Source: Alphaproteobacteria bacterium UBA7314 (GTDB taxonomy: Bacteria; Pseudomonadota; Alphaproteobacteria; MPNO01; UBA830). Taken from it: a stretch of DNA of 7,565 nt. The position numbers and the translations under genes were made by a program. The stretch is taken from the NCBI GenBank assembly GCA_002471575.1, contig DKQG01000028.1:11182-18746 (forward strand), written 5' to 3'. Of the stretch, positions 1 through 6,543 are shown piece after piece; positions within the stretch are counted from its first letter, which is position 1, and each line of letters opens with the position of its first letter. The notes beneath the pieces are model-generated. The model was not told where the DNA came from, searched no databases, and saw nothing but the letters and a program-made list of their open reading frames with translations.

Positions 1-85
1 GCGGGCGTGGTGGAATTGGTAGACACGCAGGTTTTAGGTACCTGTGGCGCAAGCCGTGGGGGTTCGAGTCCCTTCGCCCGCACCA
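1..85 (+). tRNA. tRNA-Leu (anticodon UAG)
   Basis: This is a complete class II tRNA with a long variable arm. The acceptor strand GCGGGCG at 1-7 pairs with CGCCCGC at 75-81, followed by discriminator A82 and an encoded CCA at 83-85. The anticodon stem CAGGT/ACCTG (28-32 and 40-44) encloses loop TTTAGGT, which puts the anticodon TAG at 35-37, so it reads CUN leucine codons. The TTCGAGT T-loop sequence starts at 63. Its promoter lies outside the window. A T6 run at 108-113 follows, but I see no stem before it, so termination there is uncertain and transcription could continue into tig. Confidence 0.97.
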
Positions 86-147
86 GTCGAAACCCTGCTC
101 CGCGATGTTTTTTATGGTCGTCGGGTCGGCGATGAAAAGAGAGATAT

Positions 148-1554
148 ATGCAGGTTACAGAAACGAGCAACGAAGGCCTGAAACGCGAATATACCGTTGT
201 TATTCCTAAAGAGGATATCGACGGCCGAATGAGCGAACGGCTTACCGAGGTGGGCACGACAGTAAACGTCCCTGGTTTCCGGCCCGGGAAGGTGCCGCTG
301 GCGATCCTCAAAAAACGCTTCGGCGACGCGGTGCGTGGCGAGATCCTGGAAAAGACCATCCAGGATTCGATTCAAAACACAATGGACGAAAAAGACCTGC
401 GTCCGGCAATGGAACCGAAGGTCGATCTAGTCACCTTCGAAGACGGCACGGACCTGGAATACAAACTGACCGTCGAGGTAATTCCCGATATCGAGCCCAT
501 CGATTTTGGCACGATCGAACTCGAACGGCTGATTGCCGACGTGCCTGACGACGATGTCCAGACGTCGATGGAACGCCTGGCCGAGCAGCAGAAAACCTAT
601 GCTAAAGAAGAGGGACGTGCTGCCGAGGAAGGCGATCAGCTGCTGATGAATTTCCTCGGACGGATTGACGGCGAGACTTTCGACGGTGGAGCCGCCGAGG
701 GCATGGAACTCGTTCTTGGCAGCGGCCAGTTCATTCCCGGCTTCGAGGAGCAGCTTGTCGGAACGAAGGCCGGCGACAAAAAAATGGTGAATGTCGATTT
801 CCCCTCGGATTACGGCGCTGAAAACCTCGCCGGCAAGGCTGCTGAGTTCGAGGTTGATGTCAGCGAGGTGCGTGCGCCGGCCAAGATTGAGATCGACGAG
901 GAATTTGCGAAATCCATGGGCGCGGAAGACCTCACTGCGCTGCAGTCGATGGTGCGCGATCAGATCGGATCGGAATACACCCAGATTTCCCGCGGCCGCC
1001 TGAAACGCGAATTGCTCGACAAGCTGTCCGATACGGCCGACTTTGAGGTGCCCCCGGGCATGTTGGAGGACGAATTCCAGAATATCTGGAAGCAGCTCGA
1101 AGAAGCCAAGGAACAAGATCGCCTGGATGAGGACGACAAGGGTAAATCCGACGAGGAGCTGGAGGAACGCTATCGCGGGATCGCGGCGCGGCGCATCCGG
1201 CTCGGTCTGCTGCTATCTGAAATCGGCCGGGTAAATAACCTGACGGTCAGCCAAGATGATTTGAACCGGGCGATGGCCGAACAGGCCCAGCGCTTCCCGG
1301 GTCAGGAGGCCCAGGTGATGCAGTTCTACCAGGAAAATCCGCAGGCCATGCAAGAACTGCAGGCGCCGATTTTCGAGGAAAAGATCGTCGATTACATTCT
1401 CGAGCTTGCAAAGGTGACGGAGCGCACCGTTAGCATCGAGGAGCTTTTGGCGGACCCGGACGGCGAAGGCGCAGGCGAGCCCAAGGCCAAAACCAAGAAG
1501 GCCAAAAAAAAGAAAGCCAAGGGCAAGGCGAAAGCAAAAGGCAAAGGGAAGTAA
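148..1554 (+). CDS. tig: Trigger factor, ribosome-associated chaperone and peptidyl-prolyl isomerase
   Basis: Trigger factor binds the ribosome near the exit tunnel, shields emerging chains and has proline isomerase activity in the cytosol. The N-terminal ribosome-binding domain (about residues 1-145) carries the signature GFRPGKVP at 43-50. The FKBP-type isomerase domain spans about 162-243, with the FDGGAAEGMELVLGSGQFIP stretch inside it. The helical C-terminal chaperone domain runs from about 250 to 430. At 468 residues it is longer than the E. coli protein (432); the excess is mostly a tail in which 14 of the last 23 residues (446-468) are lysine. The ATG at 148 follows a purine-rich AAAAGAGAG (135-143), which supports the start. 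It is the first gene of the tig-clpP-clpX-lon block; clpP follows after 81 bases. Identity is certain; the role of the basic tail is unknown. Confidence 0.97.
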   Translation: MQVTETSNEGLKREYTVVIPKEDIDGRMSERLTEVGTTVNVPGFRPGKVPLAILKKRFGDAVRGEILEKTIQDSIQNTMDEKDLRPAMEPKVDLVTFEDGTDLEYKLTVEVIPDIEPIDFGTIELERLIADVPDDDVQTSMERLAEQQKTYAKEEGRAAEEGDQLLMNFLGRIDGETFDGGAAEGMELVLGSGQFIPGFEEQLVGTKAGDKKMVNVDFPSDYGAENLAGKAAEFEVDVSEVRAPAKIEIDEEFAKSMGAEDLTALQSMVRDQIGSEYTQISRGRLKRELLDKLSDTADFEVPPGMLEDEFQNIWKQLEEAKEQDRLDEDDKGKSDEELEERYRGIAARRIRLGLLLSEIGRVNNLTVSQDDLNRAMAEQAQRFPGQEAQVMQFYQENPQAMQELQAPIFEEKIVDYILELAKVTERTVSIEELLADPDGEGAGEPKAKTKKAKKKKAKGKAKAKGKGK

Positions 1555-1589
1555 CGTAACTCGGGGATGAGGCCTGAGAGTCAAAACAC

Positions 1590-1614
1590 GCGCAGCTGAC
1601 CGTTTACGCTGCGC
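1590..1614 (+). other. Stem-loop in the tig-clpP gap
   Basis: GCGCAGC (1590-1596) is exactly complementary to GCTGCGC (1608-1614), with an 11-base loop. The stem ends 12 bases before the clpP ribosome-binding GGAG (1627-1630). No T-run follows (next bases CCTAAC), so it does not look like an intrinsic terminator. It could be an RNA processing or stabilising structure between the two coding regions, or chance in GC-rich DNA. Confidence 0.4.
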
Positions 1615-1635
1615 CCTAACATCGCTGGAGATCCA

Positions 1636-2289
1636 ATGAACCTCTGCAACGAAACCAAAATGAACTCTCTCGTCCCCATGGTGGTCGAACAGACTAACCG
1701 CGGCGAACGGGCCTATGACATCTATTCGCGGCTGCTTAAGGAACGCATCATTTTCCTTGTCGGCCCCGTGGAAGACCACGTTTCCAGTCTAATTTGCGCG
1801 CAGCTCCTTTTCCTGGAATCGGAAAACCCGACCAAGGACATCTCCTTCTACATTAACTCGCCGGGCGGACTTGTCACCGCGGGGCTCGCGATCTACGACA
1901 CCATGCAGTACATTCGGCCCGACGTCTCTACCGTGTGCATAGGTCAGGCTGCTTCCATGGGTTCACTCCTCATGGCGGCGGGCGCGGCCGGAAAGAGATA
2001 TTCACTGCCGCATTCGCGGATCATGGTGCATCAGCCATCCGGCGGCTTTCAGGGCCAGGCGACGGATATTGAAATCCATGCCAAGGAAATCCTGTCGCTG
2101 AGGGCGCGGCTCAATGATATCTACGTTCAGCACACCGGCAAAGACTTGAAGGTGATCGAGGATGCAATGGAACGCGACAAGTTCCTGGATCCTGAGGAGG
2201 CGAAGGAGTTCGGCATTATCGATGAAGTCGTGAACCAGCGACCGGTCACGGACGCCGCTGAAGACGAATCGGACAAATCGTTGGATTGA
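1636..2289 (+). CDS. clpP: ATP-dependent Clp protease proteolytic subunit ClpP
   Basis: ClpP is the serine peptidase that forms a double heptameric barrel and degrades proteins fed in by ClpX or ClpA. The catalytic triad is visible: Ser107 in GQAASMGS, His132 in the VHQPSGG motif and Asp181 in ERDKFL. The spacing (25 and 49 residues) equals that of E. coli S97/H122/D171. Aligning on the catalytic serine puts the mature N-terminus at about Ser11 (SLVPMVVEQT), so residues 1-10 are probably a short propeptide. The length of 217 is normal. The ATG at 1636 has GGAG five bases upstream; the next Met (residue 9, 1660) lacks a good ribosome-binding site. It lies between tig and its partner gene clpX. 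I could not find a convincing promoter directly upstream, so it may share transcripts with tig or use a promoter I cannot see. Confidence 0.97.
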   Translation: MNLCNETKMNSLVPMVVEQTNRGERAYDIYSRLLKERIIFLVGPVEDHVSSLICAQLLFLESENPTKDISFYINSPGGLVTAGLAIYDTMQYIRPDVSTVCIGQAASMGSLLMAAGAAGKRYSLPHSRIMVHQPSGGFQGQATDIEIHAKEILSLRARLNDIYVQHTGKDLKVIEDAMERDKFLDPEEAKEFGIIDEVVNQRPVTDAAEDESDKSLD

Positions 2290-2308
2290 GCTAAAGCGTT
2301 ACCTTTCG

Positions 2309-2323
2309 TTAACACATTGTTGA
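2309..2323 (+). promoter_or_regulatory. Possible CtrA-like site in the clpP-clpX gap
   Basis: The sequence is TTAA, seven bases, then TTGA, one mismatch from the alphaproteobacterial CtrA pattern TTAA-N7-TTAA. It lies about 190 bases before clpX. The second half-site is also the start of TTGACG (2320-2325), a -35-like hexamer for which I see no good -10 partner. One imperfect short motif is weak evidence. Confidence 0.15.
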
Positions 2324-2371
2324 CGTCCACATAGGCAAAATGGTGCTGTACGAAAGAGATTCGCGATCTAT

Positions 2372-2503
2372 ATGAGTTATTCCGGCATGTTCTTCAACGT
2401 TGCGGGGGCCCGGCGTGATGCGTCACGAGCTGGCGGATGGACGCTTGTGTCCCCCTTGGTTAACATGCGCATGAAAGACCTAGGCATTCAGGGGTATCTA
2501 TGA
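2372..2503 (+). CDS. Possible 43-residue leader ORF overlapping the clpX start
   Basis: An ATG at 2372 opens a 43-codon frame through the whole second half of the clpP-clpX gap. Its TGA stop (2501-2503) overlaps the clpX ATG (2500-2502) as ATGA, an arrangement often linked to translational coupling. The predicted peptide begins MSYSGMFFNVAGARRDASRA and ends LGIQGYL. I recognise no family, signal peptide or membrane segment. Against it: no Shine-Dalgarno sequence sits at a normal distance from 2372, third-position GC is only about 62 percent by my count, and clpX has its own good ribosome-binding site inside the frame. A chance open frame is the more likely reading. Confidence 0.2.
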   Translation: MSYSGMFFNVAGARRDASRAGGWTLVSPLVNMRMKDLGIQGYL

Positions 2504-3765
2504 GCAAGTCTGTCAGCGGCGACTCGAAAAACGTACTTTATTGTTCCTTCTGCGGGAAGAGTCAGCACGAAGTCAGAAAACTGATTGCCGGGCCAACAGT
2601 ATTCATCTGCGATGAATGCGTCGAGCTTTGCATGGACATCATCCGCGAAGAGAACAAGACGACACTTGTAAAATCGCGCGATGGCGTACCGACACCCAAG
2701 GAAATCTGCACCGTGCTGGACGACTATGTCATAGGTCAGGCCCACGCCAAACGCGTTCTCTCGGTGGCGGTGCATAACCATTACAAACGCCTGTCGCACG
2801 GCCAAAAAAACAACGATGTCGAAATTGCGAAGTCGAACATCATTCTGATCGGACCGACCGGTTGCGGCAAAACCCTGCTGGCGCAGACCCTCGCCCGCAT
2901 TCTGGACGTTCCATTCACGATGGCGGATGCCACGACGTTGACGGAGGCAGGTTATGTCGGCGAAGACGTTGAAAATATTATCCTGAAACTGCTGCAGTCG
3001 GCCGATTACAATGTCGAACGCGCGCAACGCGGCATAGTCTACATCGACGAGGTCGACAAGATTTCGCGCAAATCTGACAACCCCTCGATCACCCGCGATG
3101 TATCCGGCGAGGGTGTGCAGCAGGCGCTCCTAAAAATTATGGAAGGTACCGTTGCATCCGTGCCTCCCCAGGGGGGGCGCAAGCATCCTCAGCAAGAATT
3201 CCTGCAGGTTGATACGACCAACATCCTCTTTATCTGCGGCGGCGCGTTCGCGGGTCTGGACAAGATCATTAGCGACCGCGGAAAGGGGACCAGCATAGGT
3301 TTTGGTGCCGACGTGCGCGACCCCGACGACCGCAAGACTGGAGAAATTCTGCGAGAGATCGAGCCGGAAGATCTTCTCCGATTTGGGCTGATTCCCGAAT
3401 TCGTTGGCCGCCTGCCTGTCATCGCCACGCTGGAGGATCTCGACGAAGACGCGCTCGTCCAGATACTAACTACGCCCAAGAACGCGCTGGTCAAACAGTA
3501 CGGCCGCCTCTTCGAGATGGAAGACGTGAAACTTACGTTCGCAGAGGACGCGCTTTCCGCCATCGCCAACAAGGCGATAAGCCGAGAGACAGGCGCGCGC
3601 GGTCTGCGGTCAATCCTGGAGAGCATTCTGCTCGAAACTATGTACGAGCTGCCCGGCCTGGAAGGCGTGGAGGAGATCGCGATCAACGGCGAAGTCGTCG
3701 AAGGCCGGTCGCAGCCTCTCTATATCTATGCGGACAAGCTGGAGGAAAGCGGCACCCCCGCCTGA
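2500..3765 (+). CDS. clpX: ATP-dependent Clp protease ATP-binding subunit ClpX
   Basis: ClpX is the hexameric AAA+ unfoldase that recognises substrates, unfolds them and threads them into ClpP. The N-terminal zinc-binding domain has its four cysteines at 15, 18, 37 and 40. Walker A is GPTGCGKT at 118-125 (Lys124), and Walker B ends in Asp183-Glu184. The GYVG pore loop is at 151-154 and the RKH substrate loop at 227-229. The IGF loop that docks on ClpP is at 266-268, and the sensor-2 arginine is Arg370 in GARGLRS. The length of 421 is typical. The ATG at 2500 follows AGGGG (2490-2494) by five bases. The presence of the IGF loop and of clpP just upstream shows a complete ClpXP pair. I see no truncation or missing motif. 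A G7 run at 3171-3177 lies just before the RKH codons without breaking the frame. Confidence 0.98.
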   Translation: MSKSVSGDSKNVLYCSFCGKSQHEVRKLIAGPTVFICDECVELCMDIIREENKTTLVKSRDGVPTPKEICTVLDDYVIGQAHAKRVLSVAVHNHYKRLSHGQKNNDVEIAKSNIILIGPTGCGKTLLAQTLARILDVPFTMADATTLTEAGYVGEDVENIILKLLQSADYNVERAQRGIVYIDEVDKISRKSDNPSITRDVSGEGVQQALLKIMEGTVASVPPQGGRKHPQQEFLQVDTTNILFICGGAFAGLDKIISDRGKGTSIGFGADVRDPDDRKTGEILREIEPEDLLRFGLIPEFVGRLPVIATLEDLDEDALVQILTTPKNALVKQYGRLFEMEDVKLTFAEDALSAIANKAISRETGARGLRSILESILLETMYELPGLEGVEEIAINGEVVEGRSQPLYIYADKLEESGTPA

Positions 3766-3773
3766 CCCGCTCA

Positions 3774-3802
3774 CTTGATTTAGCGCCTGCGAAGTCCATT
3801 TA
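3774..3802 (+). promoter_or_regulatory. Candidate heat-shock (sigma-32/RpoH) promoter for lon
   Basis: CTTGAT (3774-3779) resembles the RpoH -35 CTTGAA, and GTCCATTTA (3794-3802) matches seven of nine positions of the -10 CCCCATNTA, with a 14-base spacer. Transcription would start near 3808, about 50 bases before the lon ATG. lon is a known RpoH target in other Proteobacteria. A weaker sigma-70 reading overlaps it: TTGATT (3775-3780), an 18-base spacer, and TTTAAA (3799-3804). Confidence 0.6.
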
Positions 3803-3817
3803 AATTTTTAATCATAA

Positions 3818-3833
3818 GCCGAAATCCTTCGGC
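3818..3833 (+). other. Small hairpin in the lon leader
   Basis: GCCGAA (3818-3823) pairs perfectly with TTCGGC (3828-3833) around the four-base loop ATCC. No T-run follows on either strand, so it is unlikely to terminate clpX transcripts. If the promoter just upstream is real, the hairpin lies near the 5' end of the lon mRNA, about 16 bases before the ribosome-binding AGGA (3850-3853). Confidence 0.4.
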
Positions 3834-3860
3834 GCTGTTGAGTGTGAATAGGAACAGAAT

Positions 3861-6266
3861 ATGTCGGACAACGCAAAAATAGCCACATTCCCGGTATTGC
3901 CGCTGAGAGACATTGTCGTCTTCCCGCACATGATCGTGCCGCTCTTTGTAGGGCGTGAAAAATCGGTCAAGGCGCTGGATGACATCATGCAGGACGACAA
4001 GCAAATCCTACTTATTGCGCAGAAGGACGCCGGCCAAGACGATCCGACCGTTGATGATATTTATGACGTCGGCACAATTGGTACGGTTCTGCAGCTGTTG
4101 AAACTTCCCGACGGCACCGTGAAGGTTCTGGTCGAAGGCAGCCAGCGCGCGAAAATCCTGCGCTACGCCGATAACGACGAGTTTTTCCAGGCTGAGGCCG
4201 AACTGATCGAGGACGAGGCCGACGCTGACAAAGATGTCGAGGCGCTTAGCCGTTCGGTCGTCAGTCAGTTTGAGCAGTATATCAAGCTAAACAAAAAGAT
4301 TCCCCCCGAAGTGCTGGTTTCGCTGAACCAGATTGAAGAACCTTCAAAACTGTCGGATACCATCGCCTCGCACCTGGCGTTGAAAATCTCGGAGAAGCAG
4401 GAACTGTTAGAACTCATGTCGCCCGGCGAACGACTGGAGCGTGCGTATTCATTTATGGAATCCGAAATCGGCGTCCTGCAGGTCGAGAAGCGCATACGAA
4501 ACCGCGTCAAGCGCCAAATGGAGAAGACCCAGCGCGAGTATTATCTGAACGAGCAGCTTAAGGCGATCCAGAAGGAACTCGGCGAGACTGAAGACGGCCG
4601 AGACGAGGCGGGTGAATTTGAAGAGCTTATCGAGAAGACTAAACTGTCCAAGGAAGCTAAGGAAAAGGCCACGCAAGAGCTGAAGAAGCTCAAATCGATG
4701 AGCCCGATGTCGGCTGAAGCTACGGTCGTGCGAAACTACCTAGACTGGCTGCTCAGCATACCGTGGGGCAAGCGCTCGCGCGTCAAAAAAGACATCACGG
4801 CCGCCGAAAAAATCCTCAATCAGGATCATTATGGCCTCGAAAAGGTCAAGGAACGCATCCTTGAATATCTCGCGGTGCAGATCCGTGTGCGAAAAATCAA
4901 GGGCCCCATCCTGTGCCTTGTCGGCCCGCCCGGCGTCGGCAAGACGTCCCTCGGCAAATCGATCGCCAAGGCGACCGGTAGGAACTTCGTGCGCATGTCG
5001 CTCGGCGGGGTCCGTGACGAGGCTGAAGTACGCGGCCACCGGCGAACCTATATCGGTTCGATGCCGGGCAAGGTCATTCAGGGGATGAAAAAGGCCAAGA
5101 CCTCCAATCCGCTCTTCCTTCTTGATGAGATCGACAAGCTCGGCGCCGACTGGCGCGGCGATCCCTCATCCGCGCTGCTCGAAGTACTGGACCCGGAACA
5201 GAACAACACCTTCGCCGATCATTACCTAGAGGTCGATTACGACCTTTCAGACGTGATGTTCGTGACCACTGCAAACACGCTGCGTATGCCGCAGCCGCTG
5301 CTCGACCGGATGGAGATTATCCAGCTGTCCGGATACACGGAGGACGAAAAAGTCCAGATCGCCAAAAGGCACCTGATTTCCAAACAGTTAAAATCCCACG
5401 GCCTGAAAAAGACTGAGTGGTCGATTTCGGACGACGCGCTTCGTGATCTGGTGCGGCTTTACACCCGAGAAGCGGGAGTGCGTAATCTCGAGCGCGAACT
5501 CGCCAAATTGGCGCGGAAGGCGGTTAAGGAACTGGCGACGAAAAACAAGAAATCGATCCGCATCACGCGACGCAATCTCGACAAATTTGCGGGCGTGCCG
5601 CGCTACCGGTTCGGCGAAATGGAAAGCGAAGACTTGGTGGGCGTGACCACGGGCCTCGCATGGACCGAGGTTGGAGGAGAGTTGCTGTCGATTGAAGCCC
5701 TGCTGATGCCCGGCAAGGGCAACGTATCCCATACCGGTAAACTGGGCGACGTGATGCAGGAATCCGTGCAGGCGGCCCGCAGTTACGTTCGGTCCCGAAT
5801 GGCGGTCTTCGGCGTCAGCTCGAAATTCTTCGACAAGCGCGATATTCACGTTCACGTGCCGGAAGGAGCGACACCCAAAGACGGGCCATCCGCAGGCGTC
5901 GCAATGTGCACGTCGATCGTCTCAGCCCTGACCGGTATTCCGGTGCGGCGCGACGTCGCGATGACGGGCGAGATTACGTTGCGCGGTCGCGTCCTGCCGA
6001 TAGGTGGCCTGAAGGAAAAACTTCTCGCGGCCCATCGCGGCGGCATCACGACGGTGCTGATCCCCCGGGATAACGAAAAAGACTTGGTCGATATTCCGGA
6101 CAACGTGAAAAAGGGCCTGAAGATAGTTCCTGTCGGCACTGTTGATGAAGTCCTTAGCGCGGCGCTGTCGCGAGAGCCCGTTCCGATCGATCTTGAGGAT
6201 GACGGCGACGAAGTCGTGTCCGGGAAAGACGGCGAAGAAGACGCTGAAGGTGTCATGACGCATTAA
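3861..6266 (+). CDS. lon: ATP-dependent endopeptidase La (Lon protease)
   Basis: Lon is a cytosolic hexameric AAA+ protease that removes misfolded proteins and selected regulators. The LonN substrate-binding domain starts at FPVLPLRDIVVFP (about residues 9-200), followed by a helical, charged region to about 300. The AAA+ module has Walker A GPPGVGKT at 355-362 (Lys361) and Walker B Asp422-Glu423. The protease domain has the Ser-Lys dyad: Ser677 in KDGPSAG and Lys720 in GGLKEK, 43 residues apart as in E. coli S679/K722. It is 801 residues against 784 in E. coli; the extra length is mainly an acidic C-terminal tail after about residue 770. The ATG at 3861 has AGGA (3850-3853) seven bases upstream. 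It has its own candidate heat-shock promoter and ends at a strong terminator, so it is probably a separate, stress-inducible unit. No key residue is missing. Confidence 0.98.
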   Translation: MSDNAKIATFPVLPLRDIVVFPHMIVPLFVGREKSVKALDDIMQDDKQILLIAQKDAGQDDPTVDDIYDVGTIGTVLQLLKLPDGTVKVLVEGSQRAKILRYADNDEFFQAEAELIEDEADADKDVEALSRSVVSQFEQYIKLNKKIPPEVLVSLNQIEEPSKLSDTIASHLALKISEKQELLELMSPGERLERAYSFMESEIGVLQVEKRIRNRVKRQMEKTQREYYLNEQLKAIQKELGETEDGRDEAGEFEELIEKTKLSKEAKEKATQELKKLKSMSPMSAEATVVRNYLDWLLSIPWGKRSRVKKDITAAEKILNQDHYGLEKVKERILEYLAVQIRVRKIKGPILCLVGPPGVGKTSLGKSIAKATGRNFVRMSLGGVRDEAEVRGHRRTYIGSMPGKVIQGMKKAKTSNPLFLLDEIDKLGADWRGDPSSALLEVLDPEQNNTFADHYLEVDYDLSDVMFVTTANTLRMPQPLLDRMEIIQLSGYTEDEKVQIAKRHLISKQLKSHGLKKTEWSISDDALRDLVRLYTREAGVRNLERELAKLARKAVKELATKNKKSIRITRRNLDKFAGVPRYRFGEMESEDLVGVTTGLAWTEVGGELLSIEALLMPGKGNVSHTGKLGDVMQESVQAARSYVRSRMAVFGVSSKFFDKRDIHVHVPEGATPKDGPSAGVAMCTSIVSALTGIPVRRDVAMTGEITLRGRVLPIGGLKEKLLAAHRGGITTVLIPRDNEKDLVDIPDNVKKGLKIVPVGTVDEVLSAALSREPVPIDLEDDGDEVVSGKDGEEDAEGVMTH

Positions 6267-6290
6267 GCGGCGTCTGCGTCTGAGCTATCA

Positions 6291-6323
6291 ACGGCCCTCG
6301 TTGTTTTACGGGGGCCGTTTTCT
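6291..6323 (+). terminator. Intrinsic terminator after lon
   Basis: ACGGCCC (6291-6297) pairs with GGGCCGT (6312-6318), and T6298-G6311 and C6299-G6310 can extend the stem. The stem is followed by a T-rich tail (TTTTCT) that overlaps its last base. It begins 25 bases after the lon stop. Confidence 0.85.
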
Positions 6324-6355
6324 GTGGCGTGCCCGCACTTCAACGACTACGTAGA

Positions 6356-6386
6356 CCCGAAAACGAATCGATTCGCCCGATTCGGG
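6356..6386. repeat. Nested inverted repeats between the two terminators
   Basis: A perfect 12-bp palindrome, CGAATCGATTCG, lies at 6364-6375. It is enclosed by CCCGAA (6356-6361) and TTCGGG (6381-6386), which are also complementary. A competing pairing exists: CGAATCG (6364-6370) with CGATTCG (6378-6384). It could be a protein-binding site or part of an RNA structure. The hup promoter starts 44 bases downstream. Confidence 0.5.
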
Positions 6387-6404
6387 GCTAAAAACAACCA
6401 AAAC

Positions 6405-6426
6405 CCGCAGAAAACTGCGGTTTTCT
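6405..6426 (+). terminator. Second intrinsic terminator in the lon-hup gap
   Basis: CCGCAG (6405-6410) and CTGCGG (6415-6420) form a six-base-pair stem around an AAAA loop, followed by TTTTCT. An A-run (AAAA at 6400-6403, by position just before a single extra C) lies to the left, so the element could also work on the minus strand. No gene requires termination here, because lon already has a terminator about 80 bases earlier. Confidence 0.7.
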
Positions 6427-6429
6427 AGA

Positions 6430-6459
6430 TTGACCGCGCCGAAAATCCGCCTTTAAACT
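6430..6459 (+). promoter_or_regulatory. Candidate sigma-70 promoter for hup
   Basis: TTGACC (6430-6435) matches five of six -35 positions. It is followed by an 18-base spacer and TAAACT (6454-6459), four of six for the -10. Transcription would start near 6466, giving a leader of about 78 bases before the GTG start of hup. Two terminators lie upstream, consistent with HU being expressed on its own. Confidence 0.6.
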
Positions 6460-6543
6460 TATGAGACGCACCGGAGATTTCTGCCGCTATCCGGTGTTCT
6501 ACGAAAAGCGGCAACAAAGATGCATGATTTGAAAGGGCGTGTC

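Noticed and set aside
108..113. Terminator after tRNA-Leu at a T6 run
   Set aside because: I find no stable stem immediately before the T-run, so an intrinsic terminator is not supported.
427..1116. Long open frame (229 codons) on the minus strand inside tig
   Set aside because: It lies wholly over the well-supported tig gene, has no recognisable domain or ribosome-binding site, and is expected as an antisense shadow in GC-rich coding DNA.
2320..2352. Sigma-70 promoter for clpX with TTGACG as -35
   Set aside because: The -35 is good, but no hexamer at 16-18 bases resembles a -10; GCTGTACG at 2345 is too far away for the Caulobacter-type pattern.
2443..2485. Heat-shock promoter for clpX built on CTTGTG or CTTGGT
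   Set aside because: No acceptable -10 lies at the proper distance; the best option would start transcription almost at the clpX start codon.
3171..3177. G7 run in clpX as a phase-variable switch
   Set aside because: The run is short, encodes conserved glycines in the family, and clpX is a housekeeping gene; no sign of switching is visible.
5388..5855. 155-codon minus-strand frame inside lon
   Set aside because: It overlaps the conserved lon ATPase-protease region completely, and the product resembles no family I know.
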